From Oscillospiraceae bacterium (GTDB taxonomy: Bacteria > Bacillota > Clostridia > Oscillospirales > CAG-272), in NCBI GenBank assembly GCA_015064355.1, contig SVSJ01000017.1:1-51942 (forward strand): DNA of 51,942 bases, given 5' to 3'. Numbering within the stretch: position 1 is the stretch's first letter; each line of letters starts with the position of its first letter. This document shows positions 1-7,682 of this stretch, piece by piece. The notes beneath the pieces are model-generated. The model was given only the letters and a program-made list of their open reading frames with translations, was not told the DNA's origin and made no database searches. A program made the translations under genes and the position numbers.

Positions 1-266
1 TGGTTTCGGCAAATGCACGAGGTGCAAGCACCTCGGCTTTATACTTAAACTAAATATTATTTTCGGGGATAGGCGCATTTGCCCTGAATTCACCCGAATC
101 GTAGATTGGTTTCGGCAAATGCATGAGGTGCAAGCACCTCGGCTCTAAACTTAAACTAAATATTATTTTCGGGGATAGGCGCATTTGCCCTGAATTCACC
201 CGAATCGTCGATTGGTTTCGGCAAATGCATGAGGTGCAAGCACCTCGGCTCTAAACTTAAACTGAA
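1..266. repeat. 106-bp tandem repeat, 2 full copies plus a partial third
   Basis: Copies run 1-106, 107-212 and 213 to about 266, where the third diverges into the FMN riboswitch. The two full copies differ at only a few bases. Each contains a tight hairpin (GAGGTG-CAAG-CACCTC) and a longer inverted repeat, GGCAAATGC (8-16 in copy 1) with GCATTTGCC (75-83). No open frame of interest crosses them. The array may extend left of the window, so the copy number is a minimum. Confidence 0.9.
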
Positions 267-273
267 TACTAAA

Positions 274-440
274 CTTCAGGGATAGGTGTGATTCCTTACC
301 GGTGGTATAGTCCACGAGCACCAAAGGGTGTTGAGCTGGTGTGATTCCAGCACCGACAGTTATATGTCAGACTTCCGGTTGTAATGCATAGTTTGTGCAT
401 TACGTTTGGATGTGACATTACAGTCTGGATGAGAGAAGAT
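274..440 (+). ncRNA. FMN riboswitch (RFN element)
   Basis: The conserved RFN blocks are present in order: AGGGATAGGTG-GATTCC, TTACCGGTGGTATAGTCCACGAGC, a GCTGGTG-GATTCCAGCACCGACAG block, and the closing GTCTGGATGAGAGAAGATA. An extra variable hairpin (GTAATGCA...TGCATTAC) sits between the last two blocks. It lies directly upstream of ribU, so FMN should switch off expression of riboflavin uptake through the terminator that follows. Assigned from the known RFN consensus. Confidence 0.95.
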
Positions 441-465
441 ACAAAAGCGCTTTTATGCGTTATCT

Positions 466-489
466 CCGTGGTTTATGCCGCGGTTTTTT
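466..489 (+). terminator. Riboswitch-controlled intrinsic terminator before ribU
   Basis: CCGTGG (466-471) pairs with CCGCGG (478-483) and is followed by six T. Its position between the FMN aptamer and the ribU ribosome-binding site is that of a transcription-attenuating expression platform. Confidence 0.8.
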
Positions 490-526
490 GTTTCTCCCGA
501 TTACTGATTATTTATCGGAGGGTATT

Positions 527-1246
527 ATGAAGAAAACTACAACCTACAAATCAAGCAATATTCGCAACGTTGCCGCTATCGGCCTGTTTTCGGCGATCGC
601 ATTTGTTTTATGCATGCTTTTCCACTTTAAAGCTGCGTTTCTGACTTTTGACTTGAAAGATTCGGTGATGACTGTTGGTGCGATGCTACTTGGTCCAATA
701 CCGGGGCTGGTGATGTCCGTACTGGTTGCTTTCTTGGATTTTCTCCTCATTCCCAGCGGTACCGGAGTATACGGCCTTCTTATGGATATAATCTCCAGCG
801 CCAGTTTCGTTTGCATCGGCAGCTTGATCTACACATACAGACGCACTATGAAGGGGGCTGTGTTGGGTATGCTTTCTTCCGTTTTCGGAATGACCGCGAT
901 AATGCTCCTTGCCAATATCCACATTACACCTTATTATATGGGTGCTACTACTTCCGAGGTGATTGCTCTCATTCCCACTCTTCTTCTCCCGTTTAATTTG
1001 ACAAAAGCTGTTTTCAATGCGGCCCTTGTTTTCATTTTATATAATCCCATTTCAAACGCGATGCGTCTGGCAGGATTCAAAACTGCCGGTATAGCTCGCG
1101 GGGAGGACGGACCTACCTCTGCTGTATCCGCGCCCAAAAAGAACGGTAGGATCACAGCGGCGGTTACTGTTGTGGGAGTTATCGTTGGAGTCGCGGCTCT
1201 CCTTTACTTCTTCCTCGTTCTGAACGGAAGCTTCTCTATTGATTAA
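527..1246 (+). CDS. ribU: Riboflavin ECF transporter substrate-binding component RibU
   Basis: A 239-residue very hydrophobic protein with about six membrane segments. It resembles the S-component of an energy-coupling-factor transporter: the N-terminal region has the AAIGLFSAIAFVL-type helix, followed by MTVGAMLLGPIPGLVMSVL, the pattern of the riboflavin-specific S-component. The start at 527 is chosen because GGAGG lies just upstream (518-522); the longer frame from 455 would run through the riboswitch terminator. A Lys/Gly-rich linker and one extra C-terminal helix (about residues 208-236) lengthen it beyond the usual 190-200 residues. It would need the shared EcfA/A'/T module, which is not in this window. 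Its FMN riboswitch strongly supports riboflavin as substrate. Confidence 0.9.
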   Translation: MKKTTTYKSSNIRNVAAIGLFSAIAFVLCMLFHFKAAFLTFDLKDSVMTVGAMLLGPIPGLVMSVLVAFLDFLLIPSGTGVYGLLMDIISSASFVCIGSLIYTYRRTMKGAVLGMLSSVFGMTAIMLLANIHITPYYMGATTSEVIALIPTLLLPFNLTKAVFNAALVFILYNPISNAMRLAGFKTAGIARGEDGPTSAVSAPKKNGRITAAVTVVGVIVGVAALLYFFLVLNGSFSID

Positions 1247-1307
1247 TTTCACAGAGCAGGGCTTAATTCAGAGTGAAAAAATTGTATACAAATGAAGAAA
1301 TATGCTA

Positions 1308-1336
1308 TTGCATATGGGCGCATTGTGTGATATAAT
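1308..1336 (+). promoter_or_regulatory. Promoter of the SAM riboswitch-metK transcript
   Basis: TTGCAT (1308-1313), a 17-bp spacer, and TATAAT (1331-1336). This would start transcription about 20 nt upstream of the SAM-I aptamer. Confidence 0.75.
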
Positions 1337-1359
1337 ATATTCGTTAAAAATAAATACTA

Positions 1360-1441
1360 CTTATCAAGAGTGGCTGAGAGACTGGCTCGACGACGCCCGG
1401 CAACCTATCGCGTGACAAGGTGCTAATTCCTGACAGATGAG
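1360..1441 (+). ncRNA. SAM-I riboswitch (S-box)
   Basis: It carries the S-box core: CTTATCAAGAG, then GACTGGCTCGACGACGCCCG, GCAACC, and AAGGTGCTAATTCC. CTTATC (1360-1365) pairs with GATGAG (1436-1441) as the P1 stem. It stands upstream of metK, so S-adenosylmethionine should repress its own synthetase. The P3 side deviates from consensus at a few places (TGGCTC for TGGCCC) but stays pairable. Confidence 0.95.
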
Positions 1442-1447
1442 TTAACA

Positions 1448-1482
1448 GTGTTCTCGTTCTGTCGGAGCGGGAACACTTTTTT
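1448..1482 (+). terminator. SAM riboswitch expression-platform terminator
   Basis: A long hairpin (GTGTTC with GAACAC, extended inward with wobble pairs) ends at 1476 and runs into T-rich sequence at 1477-1482, just before the metK ribosome-binding site. Confidence 0.85.
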
Positions 1483-1506
1483 AGTCCCAGCCAAAAAGGA
1501 GAAAAA

Positions 1507-2685
1507 ATGAAAAGACTTTTCACATCGGAGTCCGTAACCGAAGGACATCCCGACAAAATCTGCGACCAGATTTCCGACAGAATCCTTGACGAAATGCTCC
1601 GCCAGGATCCCATGTCCCGTGTTGCTTGCGAGACTTGCTGCACAACCGGTCTCGTTATGGTAATGGGCGAGATCACCACCAACGCTTACGTTGACATTCA
1701 GGACGTTGTGCGTAAGACTGTTGTGAACATCGGTTATGACCGCGCGAAGTACGGCTTTGACGGTACAACCTGCGCTGTTATCAACTCCATTCACGAGCAG
1801 TCCCCTGACATCGCTATGGGTGTTAACAAGTCCGCAGAAGCAAAATCCGGCGAGGCCGACGAATTTGACATCGGTGCAGGCGACCAGGGTCTTATGTTCG
1901 GTTACGCCTGCAACGAAACCCCCGAGCTTATGCCTCTGCCTATTTCTCTGGCACAGAAGATGGCAATGAAGCTCACTGAAGTAAGAAAGAACGGAACTCT
2001 CCCCTACCTCCGTCCCGACGGAAAGACACAGGTTACTGTTGAATACGAAGGCGACCGTCCTGTTCGCATTGACACTATCGTTGTATCCTCTCAGCACGAT
2101 CCCGAGGTTACTCTCGAGCAGATCAGAGAAGACGTTATCAAGCACGTTATTCTCCCCACAGTTCCTGCTGATATGTATGATGTTGATACAATAATCCACG
2201 TTAATCCCACAGGCAGATTCGTTATCGGTGGTCCTATGGGCGACAGCGGTCTTACAGGTCGTAAGATCATCGTTGACACATACGGTGGATACTCTCGTCA
2301 CGGCGGCGGTGCTTTCTCCGGTAAGGACCCCACAAAGGTTGACCGTTCCGCTTGCTATATGGCTCGTTACATCGCGAAGAACATCGTTGCTTCCGGTGTA
2401 GCTGAGCGTTGTGAGGTACAGCTTGCTTACGCTATCGGTGTAGCTCGTCCTGTCTCTGTAATGCTCGATACATTCGGCACAGGCAAGATCGACGACTTGA
2501 AGCTTGCTGATTACATAATGGACAAGGTTGACATGAGACCTGCTGCGATCATCAGCCGTTTCGACCTCCGCAGACCTATTTACGGTGACCTTGCTGCATA
2601 CGGTCACATGGGCAGAGAAGACCTGAACGTGCCGTGGGAAAAGACAGACCTTGCTGACGAGATCAAGGCAGAGCTGGAGTTTTAA
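1507..2685 (+). CDS. metK: S-adenosylmethionine synthetase
   Basis: A 392-residue protein that makes S-adenosylmethionine from methionine and ATP in the cytoplasm. It is full length for the family. Visible signatures are the N-terminal [20 protein letters not shown] (substrate-binding His and Asp), [12 protein letters not shown] (the ATP-binding loop), and the phosphate-binding [25 protein letters not shown] precedes the ATG. It is monocistronic as far as can be seen, controlled by the SAM-I riboswitch and terminator upstream. The gene is followed at once by a structured repeat whose first hairpin may also end transcription. Confidence 0.98.
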   Translation: MKRLFTSESVTEGHPDKICDQISDRILDEMLRQDPMSRVACETCCTTGLVMVMGEITTNAYVDIQDVVRKTVVNIGYDRAKYGFDGTTCAVINSIHEQSPDIAMGVNKSAEAKSGEADEFDIGAGDQGLMFGYACNETPELMPLPISLAQKMAMKLTEVRKNGTLPYLRPDGKTQVTVEYEGDRPVRIDTIVVSSQHDPEVTLEQIREDVIKHVILPTVPADMYDVDTIIHVNPTGRFVIGGPMGDSGLTGRKIIVDTYGGYSRHGGGAFSGKDPTKVDRSACYMARYIAKNIVASGVAERCEVQLAYAIGVARPVSVMLDTFGTGKIDDLKLADYIMDKVDMRPAAIISRFDLRRPIYGDLAAYGHMGREDLNVPWEKTDLADEIKAELEF

Positions 2686-2686
2686 T

Positions 2687-2830
2687 GTTCTTTTTCTCCT
2701 TTAGCGAGGAGAAAAAGAACCAAAAAGAGGAACTTTTTTCTAACGCCTGGGTTTTCGATGTCAGCGGACATCGACGAGGGCGTTGCCCTTCGAACCCACA
2801 AACTTTTGAAAAAGTTTGATCAAAACTTTT
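2687..2830. repeat. Structured dispersed element, copy A
   Basis: The order is: a 13-bp perfect hairpin (2687-2720), a CAAAAAGAGGAACTTTTTT block, a CATCG hairpin near 2757-2773, a GGGCGTTGCCC hairpin, then AAACTTTTGAAAAAGTTT and ATCAAAACTTTT. The early AACTTTTT block can pair with the late AAAAAGTT to close a multi-hairpin structure. A second copy with matching layout lies at 32423-32568. No transposase or coding frame is inside. Confidence 0.8.
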
Positions 2831-2844
2831 GCTTGTAGTATTAT
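2816..2844 (+). promoter_or_regulatory. Likely recD2 promoter, overlapping repeat copy A
   Basis: TTGATC (2816-2821), a 17-bp spacer, TATTAT (2839-2844). The -35 hexamer lies inside the conserved end of the dispersed element and the -10 lies just outside it. Confidence 0.55.
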
Positions 2845-2865
2845 ACCCACAGAAAGGAGACGGAA

Positions 2866-5115
2866 ATGAACAATATTCCCATGCAGGAAAACCCACAGCA
2901 GAATATGGATTCCGTCTCCGGTATCGTGGATTCTATAATTTACCAAAACGAAGAAAACGGATACACCGTTTGTGAGATTGAGGACGGAGAGGGATTCCCC
3001 GTTACTCTCACAGGTGTGATACCATACCTCACCGAGGGAGACAAGATCACAGCCTACGGAAGCTGGGTGAATCACCCCATCTACGGTCGCCAGTTCAAGG
3101 TTGAGACTTACGACAAGACCTTGCCGGCGGAGCAGGGAGATATGCTTCGCTATCTTGCTTCCGGTGCAGTAAAGGGAATTGGCCCCAAGACTGCACAAAA
3201 GATCGTGGAGATGTTCGGTACGGATTCCTTCAATGTAATTGAAAATCACCCGGACTGGCTTGCAGACATTCCCGGCATCACCCAGAAGAAAGCGGCGGCT
3301 ATATCCGAGAATTTCAAGGCTATCTCCGGTGCAAGATACGTAATGATGTTCTGCCGCGACTTTTTCACACCCCAGACCGCTATGAAGATATACAAGAGAT
3401 GGGGCGGGGCGGCAGTTGACCGTATTCGCGCAAATCCCTACAGACTGTGTGATGATTTCCGTGGAATCAGCTTTAACAGAGCAGACCAGATTGCGGTAAG
3501 TATGGGTATGGCGGCAGATTCCGACGAGCGAATCCTTCACGGTGCAAGATATATTCTCAACGCAGAAGCGGGGCACAGCGGACATACCTGTTTGCCTTAC
3601 GGTGAGCTTCTGAGATGCACTGAGGAACTTCTTTTCGGCGGAGAGAGCGAATACTCTGATAGAGTAAAAGACGTCATTGACGGGGCTGTGACGCGCCTGG
3701 AGCTTGTTCCTGTGCGGCGTGGCGGCAATACTTACGTATTCACCCAAGCTATGTATCGGGCGGAAACTTATGTCGCGAAAAAGCTCAAGTCAATAAACCG
3801 ACTTTGCCCGAAGATCGACAGCCGCGACTCCGTTTTGCTTATTGACAAATGCGAAGCCCAGTCGGGCATCAAGTACGCGCTGACTCAAAAGCAGGCTCTG
3901 CACTCCGCTTTGTCCGAAGGGGTAATGATCCTCACCGGTGGTCCGGGTACAGGTAAAACCACAATAATCAAAGGGCTTATATCCATATTCACCTCGTTGG
4001 ATTACGATATATCCCTGTGCGCTCCTACGGGACGTGCGGCGAAACGAATGAGTGAGGCGACCTCTTATGAGGCAAAGACTATTCACCGCCTCCTTGAAAT
4101 GGACTACGCGGATGATGACGGGTCGAAATTTCTCAGATGCGAGAACAACACCCTTGATGCTGACGTGATCATCGTGGATGAGGCGTCAATGATCGACATT
4201 AATCTGATGGAATCTCTCCTGAGGGCTATAAAAAACGGTGGTCGAGTTATTCTCATTGGTGACTCTGATCAGCTTCCTTCTGTGGGGGCGGGCAACGTGC
4301 TTGGAGATATAATCTCCTCGGGAGTGTTTACGGTTGTGAGGCTCACCGAGATATTCCGCCAGTCAGAAGAAAGCCTAATAATAACCAATGCTCACAAGAT
4401 CAACAACGGCGAGAAGCCAACTCTTACCCGAAAGGATGCGGATTTCTTCTTCCTGCCCAGAGAGAGTGAGGAAGGGATCGCCGCAACGGTGGTGGACTTG
4501 GTGAAAAACCGTTTGCCCAGATCCTATGGGGCGGACATTTCCCAAAAGATACAGGTCATCACCCCGTCGAGAAAGGGAATGTCGGGCACGGAGAACCTGA
4601 ATATGCAGCTGCAGTTTGCTCTGAATCCGCCTGCTGCGGGCAAAACCGAGCACAAATGTCGTGACCTGATCTTCCGCGAGGGAGACCGGGTAATGCAGAC
4701 CAAGAATAACTATACCATCGAGTGGGAAACTGACGACGGCCGAGAGGGGCTTGGGGTGTTTAACGGAGACATCGGTACGGTTGTAGATATTGACACCGCT
4801 GACAGCACAGTTACGGTCAGATTTGACGAGCGGGTGTGCAAGCTTGACTTTACCATGCTTGACGAGATCGACCACTCATACGCTGTGACGGTCCACAAAA
4901 GTCAGGGAAGCGAGTATCCGGTGGTTATTATCCCCCTTTACTCTTGTGCCCCCATGCTTCTGTCCCGTAATCTTCTTTACACAGCGGTAACCAGAGCGGC
5001 GAAAATGGTGATCCTTGTTGGCAAGGAAGAAATACTCGAGCAAATGATAAACAATGACAGCCACGCAGTGCGCTCAACTATGCTTGCGGGATTTCTCAAA
5101 AGTGAATTAATATAA
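2866..5115 (+). CDS. recD2: RecD2/YrrC-type DNA helicase
   Basis: A 749-residue superfamily 1 helicase of the RecD-like group found outside RecBCD, a 5'-3' DNA helicase involved in repair. Visible order: N-terminal OB-like region (about 15-90); helix-hairpin-helix repeats (about 95-180; SGAVKGIGPKTAQKIVEMFG and DIPGITQKKA); Walker A GGPGTGKTT near residue 358; Walker B IIVDEASMID near 438; motif III GDSDQLPSVGAGNVL; and the C-terminal motif VTVHKSQGSEYPVV near 675. Length is normal (about 720-850). AAAGGAGACGG precedes the ATG. There is no recB or recC partner, as expected for RecD2. Confidence 0.95.
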   Translation: MNNIPMQENPQQNMDSVSGIVDSIIYQNEENGYTVCEIEDGEGFPVTLTGVIPYLTEGDKITAYGSWVNHPIYGRQFKVETYDKTLPAEQGDMLRYLASGAVKGIGPKTAQKIVEMFGTDSFNVIENHPDWLADIPGITQKKAAAISENFKAISGARYVMMFCRDFFTPQTAMKIYKRWGGAAVDRIRANPYRLCDDFRGISFNRADQIAVSMGMAADSDERILHGARYILNAEAGHSGHTCLPYGELLRCTEELLFGGESEYSDRVKDVIDGAVTRLELVPVRRGGNTYVFTQAMYRAETYVAKKLKSINRLCPKIDSRDSVLLIDKCEAQSGIKYALTQKQALHSALSEGVMILTGGPGTGKTTIIKGLISIFTSLDYDISLCAPTGRAAKRMSEATSYEAKTIHRLLEMDYADDDGSKFLRCENNTLDADVIIVDEASMIDINLMESLLRAIKNGGRVILIGDSDQLPSVGAGNVLGDIISSGVFTVVRLTEIFRQSEESLIITNAHKINNGEKPTLTRKDADFFFLPRESEEGIAATVVDLVKNRLPRSYGADISQKIQVITPSRKGMSGTENLNMQLQFALNPPAAGKTEHKCRDLIFREGDRVMQTKNNYTIEWETDDGREGLGVFNGDIGTVVDIDTADSTVTVRFDERVCKLDFTMLDEIDHSYAVTVHKSQGSEYPVVIIPLYSCAPMLLSRNLLYTAVTRAAKMVILVGKEEILEQMINNDSHAVRSTMLAGFLKSELI

Positions 5116-5149
5116 AAAACCTCCGAACTTTGTTTGTTCAGAGGTTTTT
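5115..5149. terminator. Bidirectional terminator between recD2 and the 2TM gene
   Basis: AAAAACCTC-GAAC pairs with GTTC-GAGGTTTTT, with T-runs readable on both strands. It serves the convergent genes ending at 5115 (+) and 5153 (-). Confidence 0.9.
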
Positions 5150-5152
5150 GTT

Positions 5153-5743
5153 TTATTCATTGAATATCCAGCCGATGACAGTCTGCAGGAGGGTGCCGCA
5201 GATGAAGATGATCCAGGTGATACCCCACCTTCCCGTTGCGAAGCTGATGAGAAAGTAAAGGATTACTGTCAGTAGCCACATAATTCCGGAAATGCCGCTT
5301 TTTAAGACCTTGCGCAGAGACTTTCCTTTGTTATACTTGACCACCATATCGAGAATGATCTCGCCCATGGAACCCCACAGGAATATGAGCCATGTAATGT
5401 GCCAGTGGCCATAGGTGAAGCTGACAAGGAAGAAGAGGATCACTGTCAGAAGCCACATGCAAGAGGAGATCTTGTCCGTGATCTTTTTGAGATCCTTGAT
5501 CCGGCTCTTTTTTTCGGCTGCGGCTTTTTCGGCGGGAGTTTTTTCGAGAGATGCGAGAGTTTCCTTTATCTTATCCAGATCTTTAAGTACATTCCTGTAT
5601 GCGTCAAGCTCTGCCATACCATTTTCCACAAGCTTGTCGTACTCGGCCTCAAGATCGCTGGTAACCTTTTCGCAAGCGGCAGCGGCAGACGTGCCTATCT
5701 CATTGCACAGGGATTTGATTTTTCTTTCAATCTCTCTTTTCAT
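5153..5743 (-). CDS. Membrane protein with duplicated two-helix module
   Basis: A 196-residue protein. Residues 1-70 are charged and helical, with the look of the permease-prefix/DUF1700-like domains found before membrane modules (glutamate-rich, with ENGMAELDAY). A charged Lys/Glu-Ala helix follows. The rest is an internal duplication: MWLLTVILFFLVSFTYGHW (about 95-114) is repeated as MWLLTVILYFLISFATGRW (about 153-172), each followed by a second hydrophobic segment, giving four membrane helices. It is the distal gene of a pair with the SLH/ricin/M23 gene (15-bp gap). No PadR regulator, the usual partner of such prefix domains, is adjacent. Function unknown. Confidence 0.8.
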   Translation of the reverse strand: MKREIERKIKSLCNEIGTSAAAACEKVTSDLEAEYDKLVENGMAELDAYRNVLKDLDKIKETLASLEKTPAEKAAAEKKSRIKDLKKITDKISSCMWLLTVILFFLVSFTYGHWHITWLIFLWGSMGEIILDMVVKYNKGKSLRKVLKSGISGIMWLLTVILYFLISFATGRWGITWIIFICGTLLQTVIGWIFNE

Positions 5744-5758
5744 AAGCTGTCACCAAAA

Positions 5759-7489
5759 TTAGTCAACCAAACTGATTCTGTTCCAGTCAAGACCGTAGGT
5801 GTTGTAAATGTATGTATTGTCGGGAATGAACAATGCGTCTTCAAGTCTGATGGTGCCGTCGCCAATGCGCATTGAGCTGTTGTACTGGCCGCGGTATGCC
5901 GCAACGTGTACGTGAATACCGCTTGATACGCCGTAATTACCGCAATCGTAGAAGTATTCGCCCTGTGCTATTCCCATTCCAACGTAAATATTGGAGATAT
6001 TATTATCGTGGAGGAAGCAGAGGGTCATATAGTCATAGGAGCCGTCGGCGTAACGAACTTTGTCAACGCTCTGGATCCAAACTGCGTTACATGAATAATA
6101 ACTTGGGTCAACTCTTACAACCTTTGCGTTGAAGGGAGCTTTTACTCTTCCTTCGGTAGGTGCCATATCAATAGCGTTCTGGTGTCTGTGAGAGTAGGTG
6201 TCGTAAGCGCCCTGGGTGATTACCATAGAATCGGCAACGAAGATTGCAAGCTCTTCGCCGTTTGCATTCAAAACGCCCTGGCGGACAAATTCCCAAGTTT
6301 GCATTGTGGATTCGCCGTAGTTTGCCATAACGACTGCAGAACCGTTGGTATAAGGATCGGCAACAGACAGGCATCTGTTGTCACCCTTCTTTGCGGATGT
6401 GATGATCCATTTGCCGTCCGCTGTGCCCTGGATGTTGAATTCCATAGCATTCTGTCCGGTGGATCCATATAGACCGGTCTTGTCAGAAGAGGTGGATGCG
6501 CCGATTACTCTGCCATAACCGTGTCTTGATGCTGCGGAGTAAATGTAATATGTACCGCGCTCTGTTCTCTGGAGACGGAAGGTCTGTGTGATGTCCTGAG
6601 TGTCGGCCCAAAGGGTGATTCCAACGCCCTCGTAGTCATTATTGTATCCAACTGCGGCTACGTTGAGGAGCTTGTTGCCCTCGGTGGCCTTGATGGTGTA
6701 GTAACCGTCGGGAACGACCCAACCGCTGTTATATCCTGCAAGGGACATATACTGTTCTGTCTCATCTGCGTTGTCGCTCCAGAGGAGGAACACAGCATCC
6801 TGATAGGAAATGCGTCCGCTTTGAACCAGAAGGTCGGAATAAACTTTGTTTGAATCCTTGATTGTTGCGCGGAGGGTGTTGTACATAGCCATTACCGCAC
6901 CGCCGCGGGTGAGAGGCTCATCCTTTTCGGTTGTGCAAATGCCGATGTCACGGCAATAATCAGCAGCCAAGAATGTTGTGTAGTCTCCGAGCTCTGCGCG
7001 GTATCCGAGAGCGTAGAGGCAATAGCTCATAAAGATCTCGGTGGTTTCTGCCATGATTGGATTGAAGTTTTCGCCTTCAATGTGGTTAAGCAGACCGCAG
7101 TTGTAAAGATATCCAACGTAGTCGGTTGCCCATTCGGGAACGTCAACGAAGGGGTGCTCGTATCGTTTGTCCAGTGCTGTTTCTTCAGCTCCGAGGAGGC
7201 GCACTGCGAAAACTACGGCTTCGGTTCTGTTAAGACCTCTGTCAAGGTTGAACTCAATTCCGCCGTTGAGATCAGTGCCGCTACCTGTGATGAATCCGAG
7301 ATAGTACAGACGCATAGCTGCGTCATTTGTGTCAAGATCAAGTCCTGCAGCTATCTCTGAATCAACTCCGAGCTTCGAATAAATATTTCTTGAGCCAACG
7401 AGCTTCATGGCGCTTGCGGATGTTGTGAGCATCACAAAAGCGAGAAGGGCAGCTGCCGGCCTCAAGAGCTTATTTAATCTCATATGCAA
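5759..7489 (-). CDS. Secreted SLH-ricin-M23 multidomain cell-wall protein
   Basis: A 576-residue exported protein. A signal peptide (about 1-27, ending TTSASA) is followed by S-layer-homology-like repeats (about 65-215; LNRTEAVVFAVRLLG, FVDVPEWATDYVGYLYNCG), a ricin-type beta-trefoil (about 255-405; GYYTIKATEGNKLLNVA and two QTF/QTWEF blocks), and an M23-type endopeptidase-like domain (about 420-560). In the last, H436 and D441 lie in RHQNAIDMAP and H526/H528 in GIHVHV, the expected metal ligands. The first motif has one residue more than the usual H-x3-D, so activity is not certain. Probably a wall-bound, sugar-binding hydrolase. A TTG/ATG choice is not needed: ATG 7489 or the ATG two codons in. 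Confidence 0.85.
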   Translation of the reverse strand: MHMRLNKLLRPAAALLAFVMLTTSASAMKLVGSRNIYSKLGVDSEIAAGLDLDTNDAAMRLYYLGFITGSGTDLNGGIEFNLDRGLNRTEAVVFAVRLLGAEETALDKRYEHPFVDVPEWATDYVGYLYNCGLLNHIEGENFNPIMAETTEIFMSYCLYALGYRAELGDYTTFLAADYCRDIGICTTEKDEPLTRGGAVMAMYNTLRATIKDSNKVYSDLLVQSGRISYQDAVFLLWSDNADETEQYMSLAGYNSGWVVPDGYYTIKATEGNKLLNVAAVGYNNDYEGVGITLWADTQDITQTFRLQRTERGTYYIYSAASRHGYGRVIGASTSSDKTGLYGSTGQNAMEFNIQGTADGKWIITSAKKGDNRCLSVADPYTNGSAVVMANYGESTMQTWEFVRQGVLNANGEELAIFVADSMVITQGAYDTYSHRHQNAIDMAPTEGRVKAPFNAKVVRVDPSYYSCNAVWIQSVDKVRYADGSYDYMTLCFLHDNNISNIYVGMGIAQGEYFYDCGNYGVSSGIHVHVAAYRGQYNSSMRIGDGTIRLEDALFIPDNTYIYNTYGLDWNRISLVD

Positions 7490-7542
7490 ACAGTTCCTTT
7501 TTATAATGAAAATTGTATATAGTCAAAGATATACCAAATACT

Positions 7543-7571
7543 ATTATACACAAAGCAGATGGAAAAGTCAA
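7543..7571 (-). promoter_or_regulatory. Promoter of the SLH-ricin-M23 gene
   Basis: Read on the minus strand: TTGACT (7571-7566), a 17-bp spacer, TATAAT (7548-7543). The match is strong and correctly placed about 55 bp before the start codon. Confidence 0.85.
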
Positions 7572-7621
7572 GCAAATATGAACTTTTTGAGTACAAACGG
7601 GGCTTTTTGAGTGGCATTTGG

Positions 7622-7666
7622 CAAAAAATAATGCACATACGGCTTAAAATCGTCGGCATGTGCATT
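7622..7666 (-). terminator. Terminator of the glyA-dac operon
   Basis: On the minus strand AATGCACAT (7666-7658) pairs with ATGTGCATT (7638-7630) and is followed by ATTTTTT. It lies just after the stop codon of the carboxypeptidase-like gene. Confidence 0.8.
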
Positions 7667-7682
7667 GGTTATTCGGTTGTTT

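Noticed and set aside
1-266. CRISPR array
   Set aside because: The units are 106-bp adjoining copies with no unique spacers, and no cas gene is near.
1423-2607. Minus-strand 394-codon open frame across metK
   Set aside because: It lies opposite an unmistakable metK and its riboswitch, with composition of an antisense shadow.
2780-2800. tRNA T-loop-like TTCGAACCC in dispersed element copy A
   Set aside because: No acceptor, D or anticodon stems surround it; it is part of the repeat.
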